From contig NZ_JAJGSX010000019.1 in NCBI RefSeq assembly GCF_021245725.1, positions 62,001 through 126,000 of the forward strand: a stretch of DNA of 64,000 nt, in the 5' to 3' direction. Source of the DNA: Pseudonocardia sp. TRM90224 (GTDB lineage Bacteria > Actinomycetota > Actinomycetes > Mycobacteriales > Pseudonocardiaceae). Below the pieces are notes generated by a model, which saw only the letters and a list, made by a program, of their open reading frames with translations, searched no databases and was not told the origin of the DNA. Positions 45,869-54,509 of this stretch are shown here, piece after piece (position 1 is the stretch's first letter; each line of letters opens with the position of its first letter). Position numbers and translations under genes: made by a program.

Positions 45869-46921
45869 GTGCAGCGCCGTCGCCGGACGACCCTGAAGGA
45901 CGTCGCGGCCGCCACCGGGCTGTCCCCCGCCGCTGTTTCCTACGCGCTGCGAGGGCTGCAGGTGCCGGCCGAGACGCAGGAGCGGGTGCGCGCAGCGGCC
46001 AAGGAGCTCGGCTACGAGGTCAACCCGATCGCGCGTGCGCTCGCCAGCGGGCGCACCGGGACCGTCGGGGTGCTGTGCGGCTCGCTGGGCGACCTCTGGC
46101 AGCAGAGCCTCGCCGTCGCGCTCTCGCGCGGGCTGCTCGCCAACGACCGCTACGCGATCATCACCGACGCCAACGGCGAGCCGGAGCGCGAGCGGCAGCT
46201 GGCCCGCCAGTTGCGCGACCAGCAGGTCGACGGCGTGCTCGTCTCACCGCTCGACCCGGCTGCCGACTACTGGGGCGACCTGTCCGCCGCCGTCCCCGTC
46301 GTGACGATCGGCGACGCGCTGCCGGCCGCGCCGAAGGCGGGCTGCGTGCTGTTCGACAACCGCCACGGCGTCGGGATGGCCCTCGATCACCTCGCCGGGC
46401 TCGGGCACCGCAAGGTCGGCGTGCTCACCCCGTCGCTGCCGAGCACACCCGACCGGCCGGCCGGTGTGTTCGCCCAGCAGCACGGCGAAGAGTTGGGGCT
46501 GGAGGTCGTGCTGGTCGGCTCGCCCGCTTCGGTCGCCGGTGCGGCGGAGGCGGCGGCCGAGGTGCTCGCCGTCGGCGACCGACCGACCGCGATGTTCTGC
46601 CTGAGCGACTCGATGGCGTACGGCTGCTACCTGGCGGCGAGCGGGCTCGGCCTCTCGGTGCCCGCCGACCTCTCCGTGCTCGGCTACGACGACCACGAGA
46701 CGGCGGAGCTGGTCGTCCCGGCGCTCACGACGTTCCACTGGGACGCCGCGGGGATCGTCGATGCCGCCGTCGCCCAGCTGGTGCGGGCGATCGAGTCGAG
46801 CGGGCGGCGACGCACCCAGGTGTTCCGGCCGGAGCTGCGCGAACGCGGCTCGACGGCCCGAGCCCCGACCCGGACCACGACCCGGACGAGCGCTCAGCGG
46901 GGGCGCAGCTCCTCTTCGTAG
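45869..46921 (+). CDS. LacI family transcriptional regulator
   Basis: 350 residues. N-terminal DNA-binding headpiece TTLKDVAAATGLSPAAVSYAL (about residues 7-27) with hinge helix NPIARALASGRTGTVGVL, then a periplasmic-binding-like sensor domain ending GYDDHETAELVVPALTTFHW. It starts 10 bp after the lyase gene and probably regulates it or the divergent transporter; its effector is likely a small organic solute. GTG start. The 3' end overlaps the convergent cysteine dioxygenase gene by 28 bp, and the C-terminal tail is low-complexity Thr/Arg. Confidence 0.88.
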   Translation: MQRRRRTTLKDVAAATGLSPAAVSYALRGLQVPAETQERVRAAAKELGYEVNPIARALASGRTGTVGVLCGSLGDLWQQSLAVALSRGLLANDRYAIITDANGEPERERQLARQLRDQQVDGVLVSPLDPAADYWGDLSAAVPVVTIGDALPAAPKAGCVLFDNRHGVGMALDHLAGLGHRKVGVLTPSLPSTPDRPAGVFAQQHGEELGLEVVLVGSPASVAGAAEAAAEVLAVGDRPTAMFCLSDSMAYGCYLAASGLGLSVPADLSVLGYDDHETAELVVPALTTFHWDAAGIVDAAVAQLVRAIESSGRRRTQVFRPELRERGSTARAPTRTTTRTSAQRGRSSSS

Positions 46922-47391
46922 TCGACCGACGTGCGGCGCAGCACGCCGTCGTCGCCGAAGGAGTACTGGCCCATCTTGGTCAGCGGCGGCGAGTAGGCGT
47001 GGATCGTTACCGACGTCGCGGCGACCCCGGCCATCCGGTGGATGTGGTCGGGCCCGAACGTGAACGACTCGCTCTCGGCGAAGTCCTCGAGCAGCGGTTC
47101 GCCGGCGAGCCGCAGCGTGCTCTGGCGCACTACCCCGTCGACGACGACGACGGCACCGGACGAGGCGTCGTGGTCGTGCCACCCCGTGTCGTCCGCGGCG
47201 CCCTTCCAGCAGAGCAACCAGACGTCCAGAACGCCGTCGCGGTGCAGCGAGACGTAGTGGCGTCCGTCCGACTCGAACGAGACCAGGTGCCGCCACTTCT
47301 CGGGGTGCGCGGCCAGGTCCATGACATGTTGCTGAAGCTCGGCGCGGGTCATCCCGGCGGGCCGGACGGGCCGGTCGGCGATCGCGGTCAT
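46894..47391 (-). CDS. Cysteine dioxygenase family cupin
   Basis: 165-residue cupin that oxidises cysteine to cysteine sulfinate with O2 and Fe(II). The 3-His iron site is visible: H-x-H in TGWHDHDASSGAVVVVDG (about residues 72-74) and His in FGPDHIHRMAG (about 117). The C-terminal part IHAYSPPLTKMGQYSF is typical of bacterial CDO. The Cys-Tyr crosslink of mammalian CDO is not evident. ATG at 47391. The promoter side holds a symmetric set of four half-sites (47410-47460). Confidence 0.88.
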   Translation of the reverse strand: MTAIADRPVRPAGMTRAELQQHVMDLAAHPEKWRHLVSFESDGRHYVSLHRDGVLDVWLLCWKGAADDTGWHDHDASSGAVVVVDGVVRQSTLRLAGEPLLEDFAESESFTFGPDHIHRMAGVAATSVTIHAYSPPLTKMGQYSFGDDGVLRRTSVDYEEELRPR

Positions 47392-47409
47392 GGGTGTCTC
47401 CGGGGCTAC

Positions 47410-47460
47410 TGAAGCGAATCACTGAAACGCATCACTGATGCGCTTCAGTTAAGCGCTTCA
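47410..47460. promoter_or_regulatory. Symmetric four-half-site operator upstream of cysteine dioxygenase
   Basis: TGAAGCG (47410-47416), 6 bp, TGAAACG (47423-47429), 11 bp, CGCTTCA (47441-47447), 6 bp, CGCTTCA (47454-47460). Two forward and two reverse half-sites at exactly 13-bp steps make a nested dyad, starting 19 bp upstream of the start codon. Probable binding site for two cooperating dimers. Confidence 0.6.
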
Positions 47461-47553
47461 CTGCCCCGGCCGTCAAGGGTTCGCAGCAGCGCAGCACAAC
47501 AACCGCAACGCCGGAGAAGCCGGCTACCCCACTGGAGAGACTCGCGCCTCCGG

Positions 47554-50304
47554 CTACGGGCGGGTGGCGGGGGTGGCGAGCTTGCCCGCCGCGAGCACCT
47601 CGCGCAGCGCGCTCGGCGCGAGCGGGCGGGAGAACAGCCAGCCCTGGTAGGCGTCGACCCCGATGCCGCGCAGCACGTGGAACTGCTCGGCCGACTCGAC
47701 CCCTTCCGCCACCGTCGTGCGCCCCATCGCGCGCGCCATGTCGACGACGGCACGGGCGACGGCGAAGTCGGCGGGGTCGTCCGCGATGCCCGTGACGAAC
47801 GCGCGGTCCACCTTGACCGTCTGGGCCGGCAGCTCCTTCAACCGGGCGAGCGAGGAGTAGCCGGTGCCGAAGTCGTCGACGGCGAACCGGACGCCCCGCC
47901 CCACCAGCTCCGCCATCGCCGAGAGCGCGTTCTGCGGGAGCACGACGAGGCTCGTCTCGACCAGCTCGAGCACGAGCCGGTCCCACGGCAGCCCGGTGTC
48001 GGCGACGATGCCGCTGACGGCCGCGAGGAAGTCGGGGTCGCCGGGCAGGAGCCCCGCGAGGTTGACCGCAACGGCGGGGATCCGGCCGGCCCCGTCCCCG
48101 TCGGCCCCGGCCCCGTCGGCCCTGGCGACGGACCATCCGGCTGCCTCCTGCGCCGCCGCCCGCAGCACCCACATGTCGAGCTCACGCAGCAGCCCGCTGC
48201 GCTGCGCGACCGGCAGGAACTCCGCCGGCGAGATCAGCCCGCGCTCCGGGTGCGGCCAGCGCACCAGCGCCTCCGCGGAGAGCACGGTGCCGTCGGGCCC
48301 GACGACCGGCTGGTAGTCCAGCACGAGCCCGCCGCTCGCGATCGCGTCGCGCAGCTCGGCCTCCAGCTCCAGCGCCATCGTCGCGGAGTTCACGATCCCG
48401 TCGGTGGCCATGCCGATCCCGCCGCGGCTCTGCCGGCGCTTGGCGTCGTGCATCGCGACCTCGGCGAACCGCAGCAGGTCGGCGGCCCGCACCTCGCCTG
48501 TCGGCACCGGTGTCGCCAGCCCGACCGACGCCGTCACCTGCACCGGCCGCCCGTGCACCGTGATGGTCGTGCGCAGCAGCTCCGCGACGGTCCGCGCGAG
48601 CTGGTCGGGGCCGCCGACCTCGGCGTGGTCGGCGCAGATCACGACGAACTCGTCACCGGAGAGACGGGCCGCGGTGCAGCCGACCGGCAGGTCGCGCTGC
48701 AGCCGGGCCGCGAGCGCGACCAGCAGGTCGTCGCCGGCGTCGTGCCCGAGCGAGGAGTTGACGCGCTGGAAGTCGTCGAGGTCGCCGCACACGACGGCGA
48801 CGCGGTCGCGGCCAGGCCCGGCCAGCAGCCGGTCGACCTGCTCGACGGTCGCGGCGCGATTGGGCAGCCGGGTCAGCTCGTCGACCGTGCCCGCGTTGCG
48901 CAGCAGCTCGGCCGCCCGGTTTCGCTCCGACACATCCGTGCACGCGACCAGCCAGTACCAGGTGCCGGCCTCGGCCGCCGTCGTCGAGACGTCGAGATCG
49001 CACCACACCTGCGAGCCGTCGACGCGGGTCAGCGACGTGGCCCCGACCTTGTACCCGTACTTCGCGCCGGGCGGCACCGGCCGCAGCCACTCGGGGAGCG
49101 CGGGCTCACCGGGCAGCTGATCGGTGACCGCGACCGCGTCGGGGGCGGCGATGACGCTCGCCGCCAGCCCGCGCAACGCCTCCAGCGTGGTGCCGAGCAT
49201 CGCGCACATCGCCGGGTTGGCGTCGACGAGGCGCCCGGCCGCGTCGAAGACCATCACGCCGCCGGGCACGAGCGTCATCAGGTCGACGAACCGGCGCCCG
49301 GCCTGGCGCAGCCGGCCCTCGGCGTGCCGGTGCGCGGTGAGGTCGCGGACCACGCCGACCAGCCGCACCGGCGTGCCGTCGGGCGCGGTCTCCACCTCGG
49401 CGCGGCAGCTCAGCAGCTTGTCACCGGGCAGCCGCAGCTCGGCGAGGTGCTCGGCGTTCTTCCGGCCCTCGCGCAGCTCCGCGCACAGGATCGTGACCTG
49501 CTTGCCCTCGATGGGACCTTCCCCTTCCAGCTCGGGGTTGAACCCCACCGAGCGGTACAGCTCGTCGAGCGTCTCGCTGCGCTGCAGCGCGCCGGTCGAC
49601 AGCTCGTAGCTCCACGTCCCCACCCTGGCCAGCCGCTCGAGCTCGGCGGTCCACGTGCGGTCGACGACGTCGTTGCGCTCGGGCACCGTGGCGTCCAGCT
49701 CGATCAGGGCCGCGGCCGTGAGGTCCTCGCCGGGCACCTCCCACCGCACGACGCGCACACGCGTGTTCGTCCCGTCGGCGCGCACCATCCGGGCGCCGGT
49801 GTCGGGCCCGACGGCCAGCTGGGCCAGCCGCATCCCGACCAGGTCGACGTTCGGGCCGACGATCGCGATCAGCGCGTCGTTGGCCCGAACGATCCGCCCC
49901 GTGCGGTCGTACAGCACGGCCGGGGCGTTCGGGAGCGTGACGGTGCCGGCCCGCACGGCGGCCGCGATGCCGTGCCGGTGGGAACCGCTCGGCGATTCGC
50001 CGAGCAGGCCGTCACCGAACACGGCGTCGCGCAGCGCCTTCGGCACCGGTGAGGGGCGCGGTGTGGGCCGCGGCTCCCCACCCGGACCGAATTGCGGATC
50101 GGTCGGCAGATCGGCGACGGCCCTCGCGATCCGGTCCGCGAACCTGGCCGCCTCCGGGTGCACCCCGGTGCCCGATTCGGCCTGCCGGGAGCGGCGCAGA
50201 TCGGCTCGCTGAACCGCCTCGGGAAGCACACACGTGGCGATGTTGGGCTCCGTCACCGGTTCCCCGATCGAGCCCTCGCCGACACGGTGACCGAGCTCTC
50301 TCAA
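47554..50304 (-). CDS. PAS-GGDEF-EAL cyclic di-GMP protein
   Basis: About 916 residues, cytosolic by appearance. N-terminal low-complexity part, then PAS-like segments (NAPAVLYDRTGRIVRANDAL; GVMVFDAAGRLVDANPAMCA), a GGDEF domain with RLSGDEFVVI (SGDEF, degenerate first residue) and an EAL domain. The EAL catalytic set looks complete: AEALVRW, VAVNLAG, LVLELVETSL, FAVDDFGTGYSSL, VKVDRAFV, AEGVESAEQ and DAYQGWLFSRP. So phosphodiesterase activity is likely, cyclase activity possible. TTG at 50304 after GGGAGAA is used; GTG at 50364 would add 20 residues. Confidence 0.88.
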   Translation of the reverse strand: MRELGHRVGEGSIGEPVTEPNIATCVLPEAVQRADLRRSRQAESGTGVHPEAARFADRIARAVADLPTDPQFGPGGEPRPTPRPSPVPKALRDAVFGDGLLGESPSGSHRHGIAAAVRAGTVTLPNAPAVLYDRTGRIVRANDALIAIVGPNVDLVGMRLAQLAVGPDTGARMVRADGTNTRVRVVRWEVPGEDLTAAALIELDATVPERNDVVDRTWTAELERLARVGTWSYELSTGALQRSETLDELYRSVGFNPELEGEGPIEGKQVTILCAELREGRKNAEHLAELRLPGDKLLSCRAEVETAPDGTPVRLVGVVRDLTAHRHAEGRLRQAGRRFVDLMTLVPGGVMVFDAAGRLVDANPAMCAMLGTTLEALRGLAASVIAAPDAVAVTDQLPGEPALPEWLRPVPPGAKYGYKVGATSLTRVDGSQVWCDLDVSTTAAEAGTWYWLVACTDVSERNRAAELLRNAGTVDELTRLPNRAATVEQVDRLLAGPGRDRVAVVCGDLDDFQRVNSSLGHDAGDDLLVALAARLQRDLPVGCTAARLSGDEFVVICADHAEVGGPDQLARTVAELLRTTITVHGRPVQVTASVGLATPVPTGEVRAADLLRFAEVAMHDAKRRQSRGGIGMATDGIVNSATMALELEAELRDAIASGGLVLDYQPVVGPDGTVLSAEALVRWPHPERGLISPAEFLPVAQRSGLLRELDMWVLRAAAQEAAGWSVARADGAGADGDGAGRIPAVAVNLAGLLPGDPDFLAAVSGIVADTGLPWDRLVLELVETSLVVLPQNALSAMAELVGRGVRFAVDDFGTGYSSLARLKELPAQTVKVDRAFVTGIADDPADFAVARAVVDMARAMGRTTVAEGVESAEQFHVLRGIGVDAYQGWLFSRPLAPSALREVLAAGKLATPATRP

Positions 50305-50499
50305 GACTTCTCCCGGGGTGGTGCGGAGGCGTGCGTCACAGGGCCCAACGACGCCACCCGCCACACGATCCGGGGTAGTCCCTCGATCGGCCTACGCCGC
50401 CCCGAGTGAGTGAACGCCCTGGTCAGCACGCTGTGTGACGACGCAAGGGGCTCGATCGGGAAAGGGGCTGGCCCGGCATCGAATGGAGGTCACTCCGAG

Positions 50500-51678
50500 T
50501 CAGGACCGCCCTTTTGCCGCCTTTTCCACCGCTGCCGACACGGCGGGCGCGACACGCGGGTCGAACGGGCTCGGGACGATCCGGTCAGCGGCGAGATCGT
50601 CGCTCGCGACCGCGAAAATGGCATCGGCCGCGGCAAGCTTCATCTCCTCCGTGATCCGGCGCGCGCCCGCGTCCAGGGCTCCGCGAAAAACACCGGGGAA
50701 CGCCAGCACGTTGTTGATCTGGTTCGGGAAGTCGCTTCGGCCGGTCGCGACGATGGACGCGTATCGCGCGGCGACGTCGGGGTGCACCTCGGGGTCGGGG
50801 TTCGACAGCGCGAAGACCATCGCGTCGGGGCGCATGCCGGCCAGCAGCTCCTCCGGCAGCAGGGCGCAGGACAGCCCGACGAACACGTCGGCGCCCGCGA
50901 GCGCGACGTCGGGGCCACCGAGCAGCCCGCGCGGGTTCGTCACCTCGGCCAGCAGCGCCTTCTCCCCCGTCACACCGCTGCGACCGGCCACGATGATGCC
51001 GCGCGAATCGAGCACGACGACGTCCGTCGCGCCCGCGGCGAGCAGGATCCGGGCGCACGCGACGCCGGCCGCGCCCGCGCCGGAGATCACGATCCGCAGG
51101 TCGGCGAGGCCCCGGCCCTGCACCGCGCACGCCCCGCGCAGGGCGGCCAGCAGCACGATCGCCGTGCCGTGCTGGTCGTCGTGCATGACCGGGCAGTCGA
51201 GCGCCTCGATGAGCCGGCGCTCCAGCTCGAAGCACCGCGGGGCCGAGACGTCCTCCAGGTTGACCGCGCCGAAGCTGGGCCGCAGCCGCACGAGCGTCTC
51301 GACGATCTCGTCGATGTCGGTGGTATCCAGGACGATCGGGATCGAGTCGAGCCCACCGAACGTCTTGAACAGCGCCGATTTGCCCTCCATGACCGGCAGC
51401 GCGGCCCGCGGACCGATGTTGCCGAGGCCGAGCACGGCGGTGCCGTCGCTGACGACGGCGACCAGGCGCTCCGCCCACGTGTAGGTGGCGGCGAGGGACC
51501 GGTCGGCGGCGATGGCGCGGCTGACCTCCGCGACGCCCGGCGTGTAGGCGATGGCCAGGTCGCGCGCGTCGGCGAGCGACGCCGTCAGGCCGGTGGCGAG
51601 CTTGCCGCCGTGGTGCGCAGCGAACACCTCGTCCAGCGTGGGGCTGGATTCCAGGGTCTCTTCAGGGACGATCGTCAT
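50500..51678 (-). CDS. NAD(P)-dependent malic enzyme (short form)
   Basis: 392-residue enzyme that converts malate to pyruvate and CO2. Motifs: AIAYTPGVAEVSRAI (catalytic Tyr, about residue 45), EGKSALFKTFGGLDSIPIVL (catalytic Lys, about 99), FELERRL and CPVMHDDQHGTAIVLLAA (metal site), nucleotide loop ISGAGAAGVACARILL (about 197-212), and ALSNPDPEVHPD. The bacterial short form lacks a phosphotransacetylase domain. ATG at 51678. Likely supplies pyruvate and NAD(P)H; single gene. Confidence 0.95.
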   Translation of the reverse strand: MTIVPEETLESSPTLDEVFAAHHGGKLATGLTASLADARDLAIAYTPGVAEVSRAIAADRSLAATYTWAERLVAVVSDGTAVLGLGNIGPRAALPVMEGKSALFKTFGGLDSIPIVLDTTDIDEIVETLVRLRPSFGAVNLEDVSAPRCFELERRLIEALDCPVMHDDQHGTAIVLLAALRGACAVQGRGLADLRIVISGAGAAGVACARILLAAGATDVVVLDSRGIIVAGRSGVTGEKALLAEVTNPRGLLGGPDVALAGADVFVGLSCALLPEELLAGMRPDAMVFALSNPDPEVHPDVAARYASIVATGRSDFPNQINNVLAFPGVFRGALDAGARRITEEMKLAAADAIFAVASDDLAADRIVPSPFDPRVAPAVSAAVEKAAKGRS

Positions 51679-51834
51679 CGATCACACTTCCTCGTTTGCG
51701 GTGCTCGGGAACGCGCCGTGCACCGGAGGCCGTGGTGTCGCCCTTCGTTCGGTGCCGGACTGCCACCACTCGGTCCGCGCCGCGGATGTGCGGGCGGGTC
51801 GCCGTGGACTCGGCTGTCGGGTACGTGAGCGATC

Positions 51835-52143
51835 CTAACCCGTGGGACGGCGGATGCGTCCGGGATGCGGCCAGAGTCGCAGTTTCACCACGGCCTCTGT
51901 TGCAGCGGGCCCGAGCGTTCTGGAGTCGGTCGAGCCGTGCGGGTTGTCCCCTTCGACCCACCAGCCCTCGCCGTCCGGCCGGACCGCGCGCTTCACCGAG
52001 AGTTGCTCGGGACGCTGCGGCCAGCGGACGAGAACGACATCACCCGATCGGGGCGAGCTGCCGAAATGGACCAGCACCACGTCGCCGTCGGTGAGGGAAG
52101 GCGACATCGACGGCCCCCGCACACCCACCCGCCGCCAGCGCAC
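51835..52143 (-). CDS. sodX: Nickel superoxide dismutase maturation protease (S26 type)
   Basis: 102-residue signal-peptidase-like protease. The Ser/Lys dyad is visible: VRGPSMSPSLTDGDVVLVHF (Ser, about residue 12) and LSVKRAVRPD (Lys, about 47); WWVEGDNPHGSTDSRTLG is the conserved S26 C-terminal box. It should cut the SodN leader so that His1 is free to bind nickel. Divergent from sodN, 82 bp apart. GTG at 52143 with AGAGGAG upstream is preferred; longer starts would overlap the sodN start. Confidence 0.87.
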   Translation of the reverse strand: MRWRRVGVRGPSMSPSLTDGDVVLVHFGSSPRSGDVVLVRWPQRPEQLSVKRAVRPDGEGWWVEGDNPHGSTDSRTLGPAATEAVVKLRLWPHPGRIRRPTG

Positions 52144-52225
52144 ACCCCGCTCCTCTCGCCTGCCACCCGGAACCTCCGGGGGTAGGGTCGACCACGCCAG
52201 AACGATCACCCACCAGGGAGGAACC

Positions 52226-52636
52226 ATGCGGATTCTGTCCCGCATTCTCCGCCCGCGGCTGGAGGCCACCGCACACTGCGACCTCCCCTGCGGCGTGTAC
52301 GACCCGGCTCAGGCGCGCATCGAGGCCGAGTCGGTCAAGGCGATCCAGGAGAAGTACCAGTCCAACGACGACCCGACCTTCCGCGCCCGCGCGGTCGAGA
52401 TCAAGGAGCAGCGCTCCGACCTGGTCAAGCACCACCTCTGGGTGCTGTGGACCGACTACTTCAAGCCTCCGCACTTCGAGAAGTACCCCGACCTGCACGC
52501 GCTGTTCAACAAGGCCACCAAGGCGGCCGGCGCGAGCGGCACCAAGGGCTCGAACGACCCGGCGACCGGCCAGGAGCTGCTGGACCTGATCGCCCAGATC
52601 GACAAGATCTTCTGGGAGACCAAGCAGGCTGCCTGA
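52226..52636 (+). CDS. sodN: Nickel superoxide dismutase
   Basis: 136-residue precursor of the cytoplasmic Ni-SOD. A 16-residue leader (MRILSRILRPRLEATA) precedes the nickel hook HCDLPCGVYDP, in which His1, Cys2 and Cys6 of the mature protein bind nickel. The mature four-helix bundle continues through KHHLWVLWTDYFKPPHFEKY and the C-terminal helix ELLDLIAQIDKIFWETKQAA. It converts superoxide to O2 and H2O2. ATG at 52226 after GGGAGG. Paired with divergent sodX; a strong terminator follows. Confidence 0.96.
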   Translation: MRILSRILRPRLEATAHCDLPCGVYDPAQARIEAESVKAIQEKYQSNDDPTFRARAVEIKEQRSDLVKHHLWVLWTDYFKPPHFEKYPDLHALFNKATKAAGASGTKGSNDPATGQELLDLIAQIDKIFWETKQAA

Positions 52637-52661
52637 CCCAGGCCCTGACCCAGGCCCTGAC

Positions 52662-52706
52662 AGCGGCGCCGACCAGCGGGAACAGCTCCCGCCGGCCGGC
52701 GCCGCT
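52662..52706 (+). terminator. Terminator after sodN
   Basis: Outer stem AGCGGCGCCG (52662-52671) with CGGCGCCGCT (52697-52706), inner stem GCGGGA...TCCCGC, followed by TTCTCG. Tandem CTGACCCAGGC-like repeats lie just before it. Confidence 0.75.
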
Positions 52707-52727
52707 TTCTCGTTCGTCCGACGGCCC

Positions 52728-53204
52728 TCAGACCGGCTGCAGGTCGTGGATCGCGAAGTGCAGGTCGATCTCGTCGCCGGGCTGGAACCACAGTCCCTCC
52801 GCTGCCAGCACATCGGCCGCGACGATCCTCGACTGCGTGACGGCCTGCTGCTCGAAGTCGAAGTTCGGCCACACCAGCAGCGGGAAGGCGTGCTCTTCGC
52901 CGTAGCGGCGCACGTCGGCGATGTCACCGAGCACCGCCGGTGGGAGGGAGTCGTTGGCCCAGGACCACAGCCACGTCCGGTGGATGTGGTCCACGCTGCC
53001 GATCATCGTGATCCGGCCGCGGAGGAACTCCCGACCATCACGCGACCAGACCATGCTGGCGTCGTCCATCGACCAGGAGTACTGCACATCGCCGCTGAGC
53101 CCGTGGTCGGACACCATCGCTGCTTGTCGCGGCCCGACCCTGCTGCGAGCCGCGGCGACGGTCTCCTCCCAGAGGTCGTGGTCGTGCACAGCGCGCTCTT
53201 CCAT
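52728..53204 (-). CDS. Hypothetical protein (DUF6882-like)
   Basis: 158-residue soluble protein. The pattern MIGSVDHIHRTWLWSWANDS followed by LPPAVLGDIADVRRYGEEH and the C-terminal part AADVLAAEGLWFQPGDEIDL resemble the actinobacterial DUF6882 type (from memory, moderate certainty). No known activity. ATG at 53204 chosen as the first in-frame start. It stands convergent with sodN and divergent from the ribbon-helix-helix gene. Confidence 0.72.
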   Translation of the reverse strand: MEERAVHDHDLWEETVAAARSRVGPRQAAMVSDHGLSGDVQYSWSMDDASMVWSRDGREFLRGRITMIGSVDHIHRTWLWSWANDSLPPAVLGDIADVRRYGEEHAFPLLVWPNFDFEQQAVTQSRIVAADVLAAEGLWFQPGDEIDLHFAIHDLQPV

Positions 53205-53400
53205 GGCTCCCCCTCACGGCATGGTGATCAGAACGTACCGAAGCGGCGACATGGGGCGGGTCTGTGACAGGGCTTCGACCGCGCTCTCGCGCCTCGCCGC
53301 ACATCGGGTACGCGCCACCCGGCGAACCCGTGGACCGGTCACCGCGCGAGGGGCCGCGGACGGTTGCCGCCGACCCGGTGCGACGCCCTACCCTCACCGA

Positions 53401-53850
53401 ATGGTTTCCGTTCTGGTTGCGGATCTCCCGCCGGCGACCGCCGAGTTCATGGGTCGTCGAGCTCGCCGTTCGGGTGCGTCGTCGGTCGCCGAGCACGTGC
53501 GTCATGAGTTGATCACGTTGGCGAGGGAGCCCGACCCCGTCGACCGAGTTGTGCGGTTCGTGGAAGAGCACCACCCGCACCGCGAACCGGAGATCGACCC
53601 GGACGCGGTGGTGCTCGCCGACTCCTACCGGCTGCCCGCCGACGTGTGGGACGTCCTTTGCCGTCGCGCAGCGGCGTCGAACGTCGCGGTGAGCGAGTAC
53701 GTGCACGGCGAACTCGCCCGGCTGGCCCGTCATCCCACCATCGAGGACTCCATGTGGGAGCTCGGCGAGATCCAGGCGGCGGATCCGAGCTTGGAGATCG
53801 ACTTCGCGGAGGTCCACCAGGCGATGCGGTACGCGCGCGGACTGGACTGA
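53401..53850 (+). CDS. Orphan tandem FitA/VapB-like ribbon-helix-helix protein
   Basis: 149 residues with two copies of an antitoxin-type ribbon-helix-helix unit: residues 1-45 (VSVLVADLPPATAEFMGRRA, then SSVAEHVRHELITLARE) and residues 75-115 (YRLPADVWDVLCRRAAASNV, then AVSEYVHGELARLARHPTIE). Each unit matches the N-terminal DNA-binding half of FitA/VapB antitoxins. A PIN toxin gene should follow but the next gene is a methyltransferase, so either the toxin was lost or this is a stand-alone regulator. ATG at 53401. Confidence 0.75.
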   Translation: MVSVLVADLPPATAEFMGRRARRSGASSVAEHVRHELITLAREPDPVDRVVRFVEEHHPHREPEIDPDAVVLADSYRLPADVWDVLCRRAAASNVAVSEYVHGELARLARHPTIEDSMWELGEIQAADPSLEIDFAEVHQAMRYARGLD

Positions 53851-53888
53851 ACCCGGACTGAACCCGCCTGGGTCGGGACCGGTACGCG

Positions 53889-54482
53889 ATGACGGATGCC
53901 CGGGCCAACTACTGGGACGAGCAGGCCGAGACGTTCGACCACCAGCCCGATCACGGGCTCCGCGACCCGGACGTCCGATCAGCGTGGGCCGAGCTGCTGC
54001 TCCCGCTCCTGCGGGCAGCGTCGCGGGTCGTCGACCTCGGCACGGGGACGGGCGGCCTGGCGGTCCTGCTGGCGCAGGCCGGGCACCACGTGATCGGTGC
54101 CGACATCGCGCCGCGCATGATCGGTGTCGCGCGCCGGAAGGCGGCCGCAGCGAACGTGCCGGTCGGATTCGTGGTCGGTGACGCCGCAGCCCCGCCGATC
54201 CGACCCGGCGCGGCCGATGCCGTCGTGGTCCGGCACCTGCTCTGGACGCTCGATCCCCCGGGCGCCGCGATCGGCCGGTGGCTCGATCTGCTGCGACCGG
54301 ACGGGCGTCTCGTAATGGTGGAAGGCTTGTGGTCGACCGGCGCCGGCCTCGACGCCGCCACCACCGTCCGGCTCGTGCGCGAGCATCACGCGGAGACGAC
54401 GCTCGTCCCGCTCACCGACCCCCGGCTGTGGGGCGGGCCGATCTCGGACGAGCGCTACCTCCTCGTCGCCCGACGGCGGTGA
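53889..54482 (+). CDS. Class I SAM-dependent methyltransferase
   Basis: 197 residues. SAM-binding motif I VVDLGTGTGGLAVLLAQAGH (about residues 47-66), followed by VIGADIAPRMIGVARRKAAA and FVVGDAAAPPIRPGAADAVV. This is the small UbiE/Methyltransf_11 type; substrate unknown. It starts 38 bp after the ribbon-helix-helix gene and may be co-transcribed with it. ATG at 53889 after a weak GGTACGCG region. Confidence 0.9.
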   Translation: MTDARANYWDEQAETFDHQPDHGLRDPDVRSAWAELLLPLLRAASRVVDLGTGTGGLAVLLAQAGHHVIGADIAPRMIGVARRKAAAANVPVGFVVGDAAAPPIRPGAADAVVVRHLLWTLDPPGAAIGRWLDLLRPDGRLVMVEGLWSTGAGLDAATTVRLVREHHAETTLVPLTDPRLWGGPISDERYLLVARRR

Positions 54483-54509
54483 AGCATGCGGAGCTCGGGC
54501 CGGTTCCCG

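Noticed and set aside
42454..45915. 1,153-codon frame extending the permease gene upstream
   Set aside because: Only the part after 43119 is permease; the rest lies antisense or out of frame to the ATPase, lyase and promoter region.
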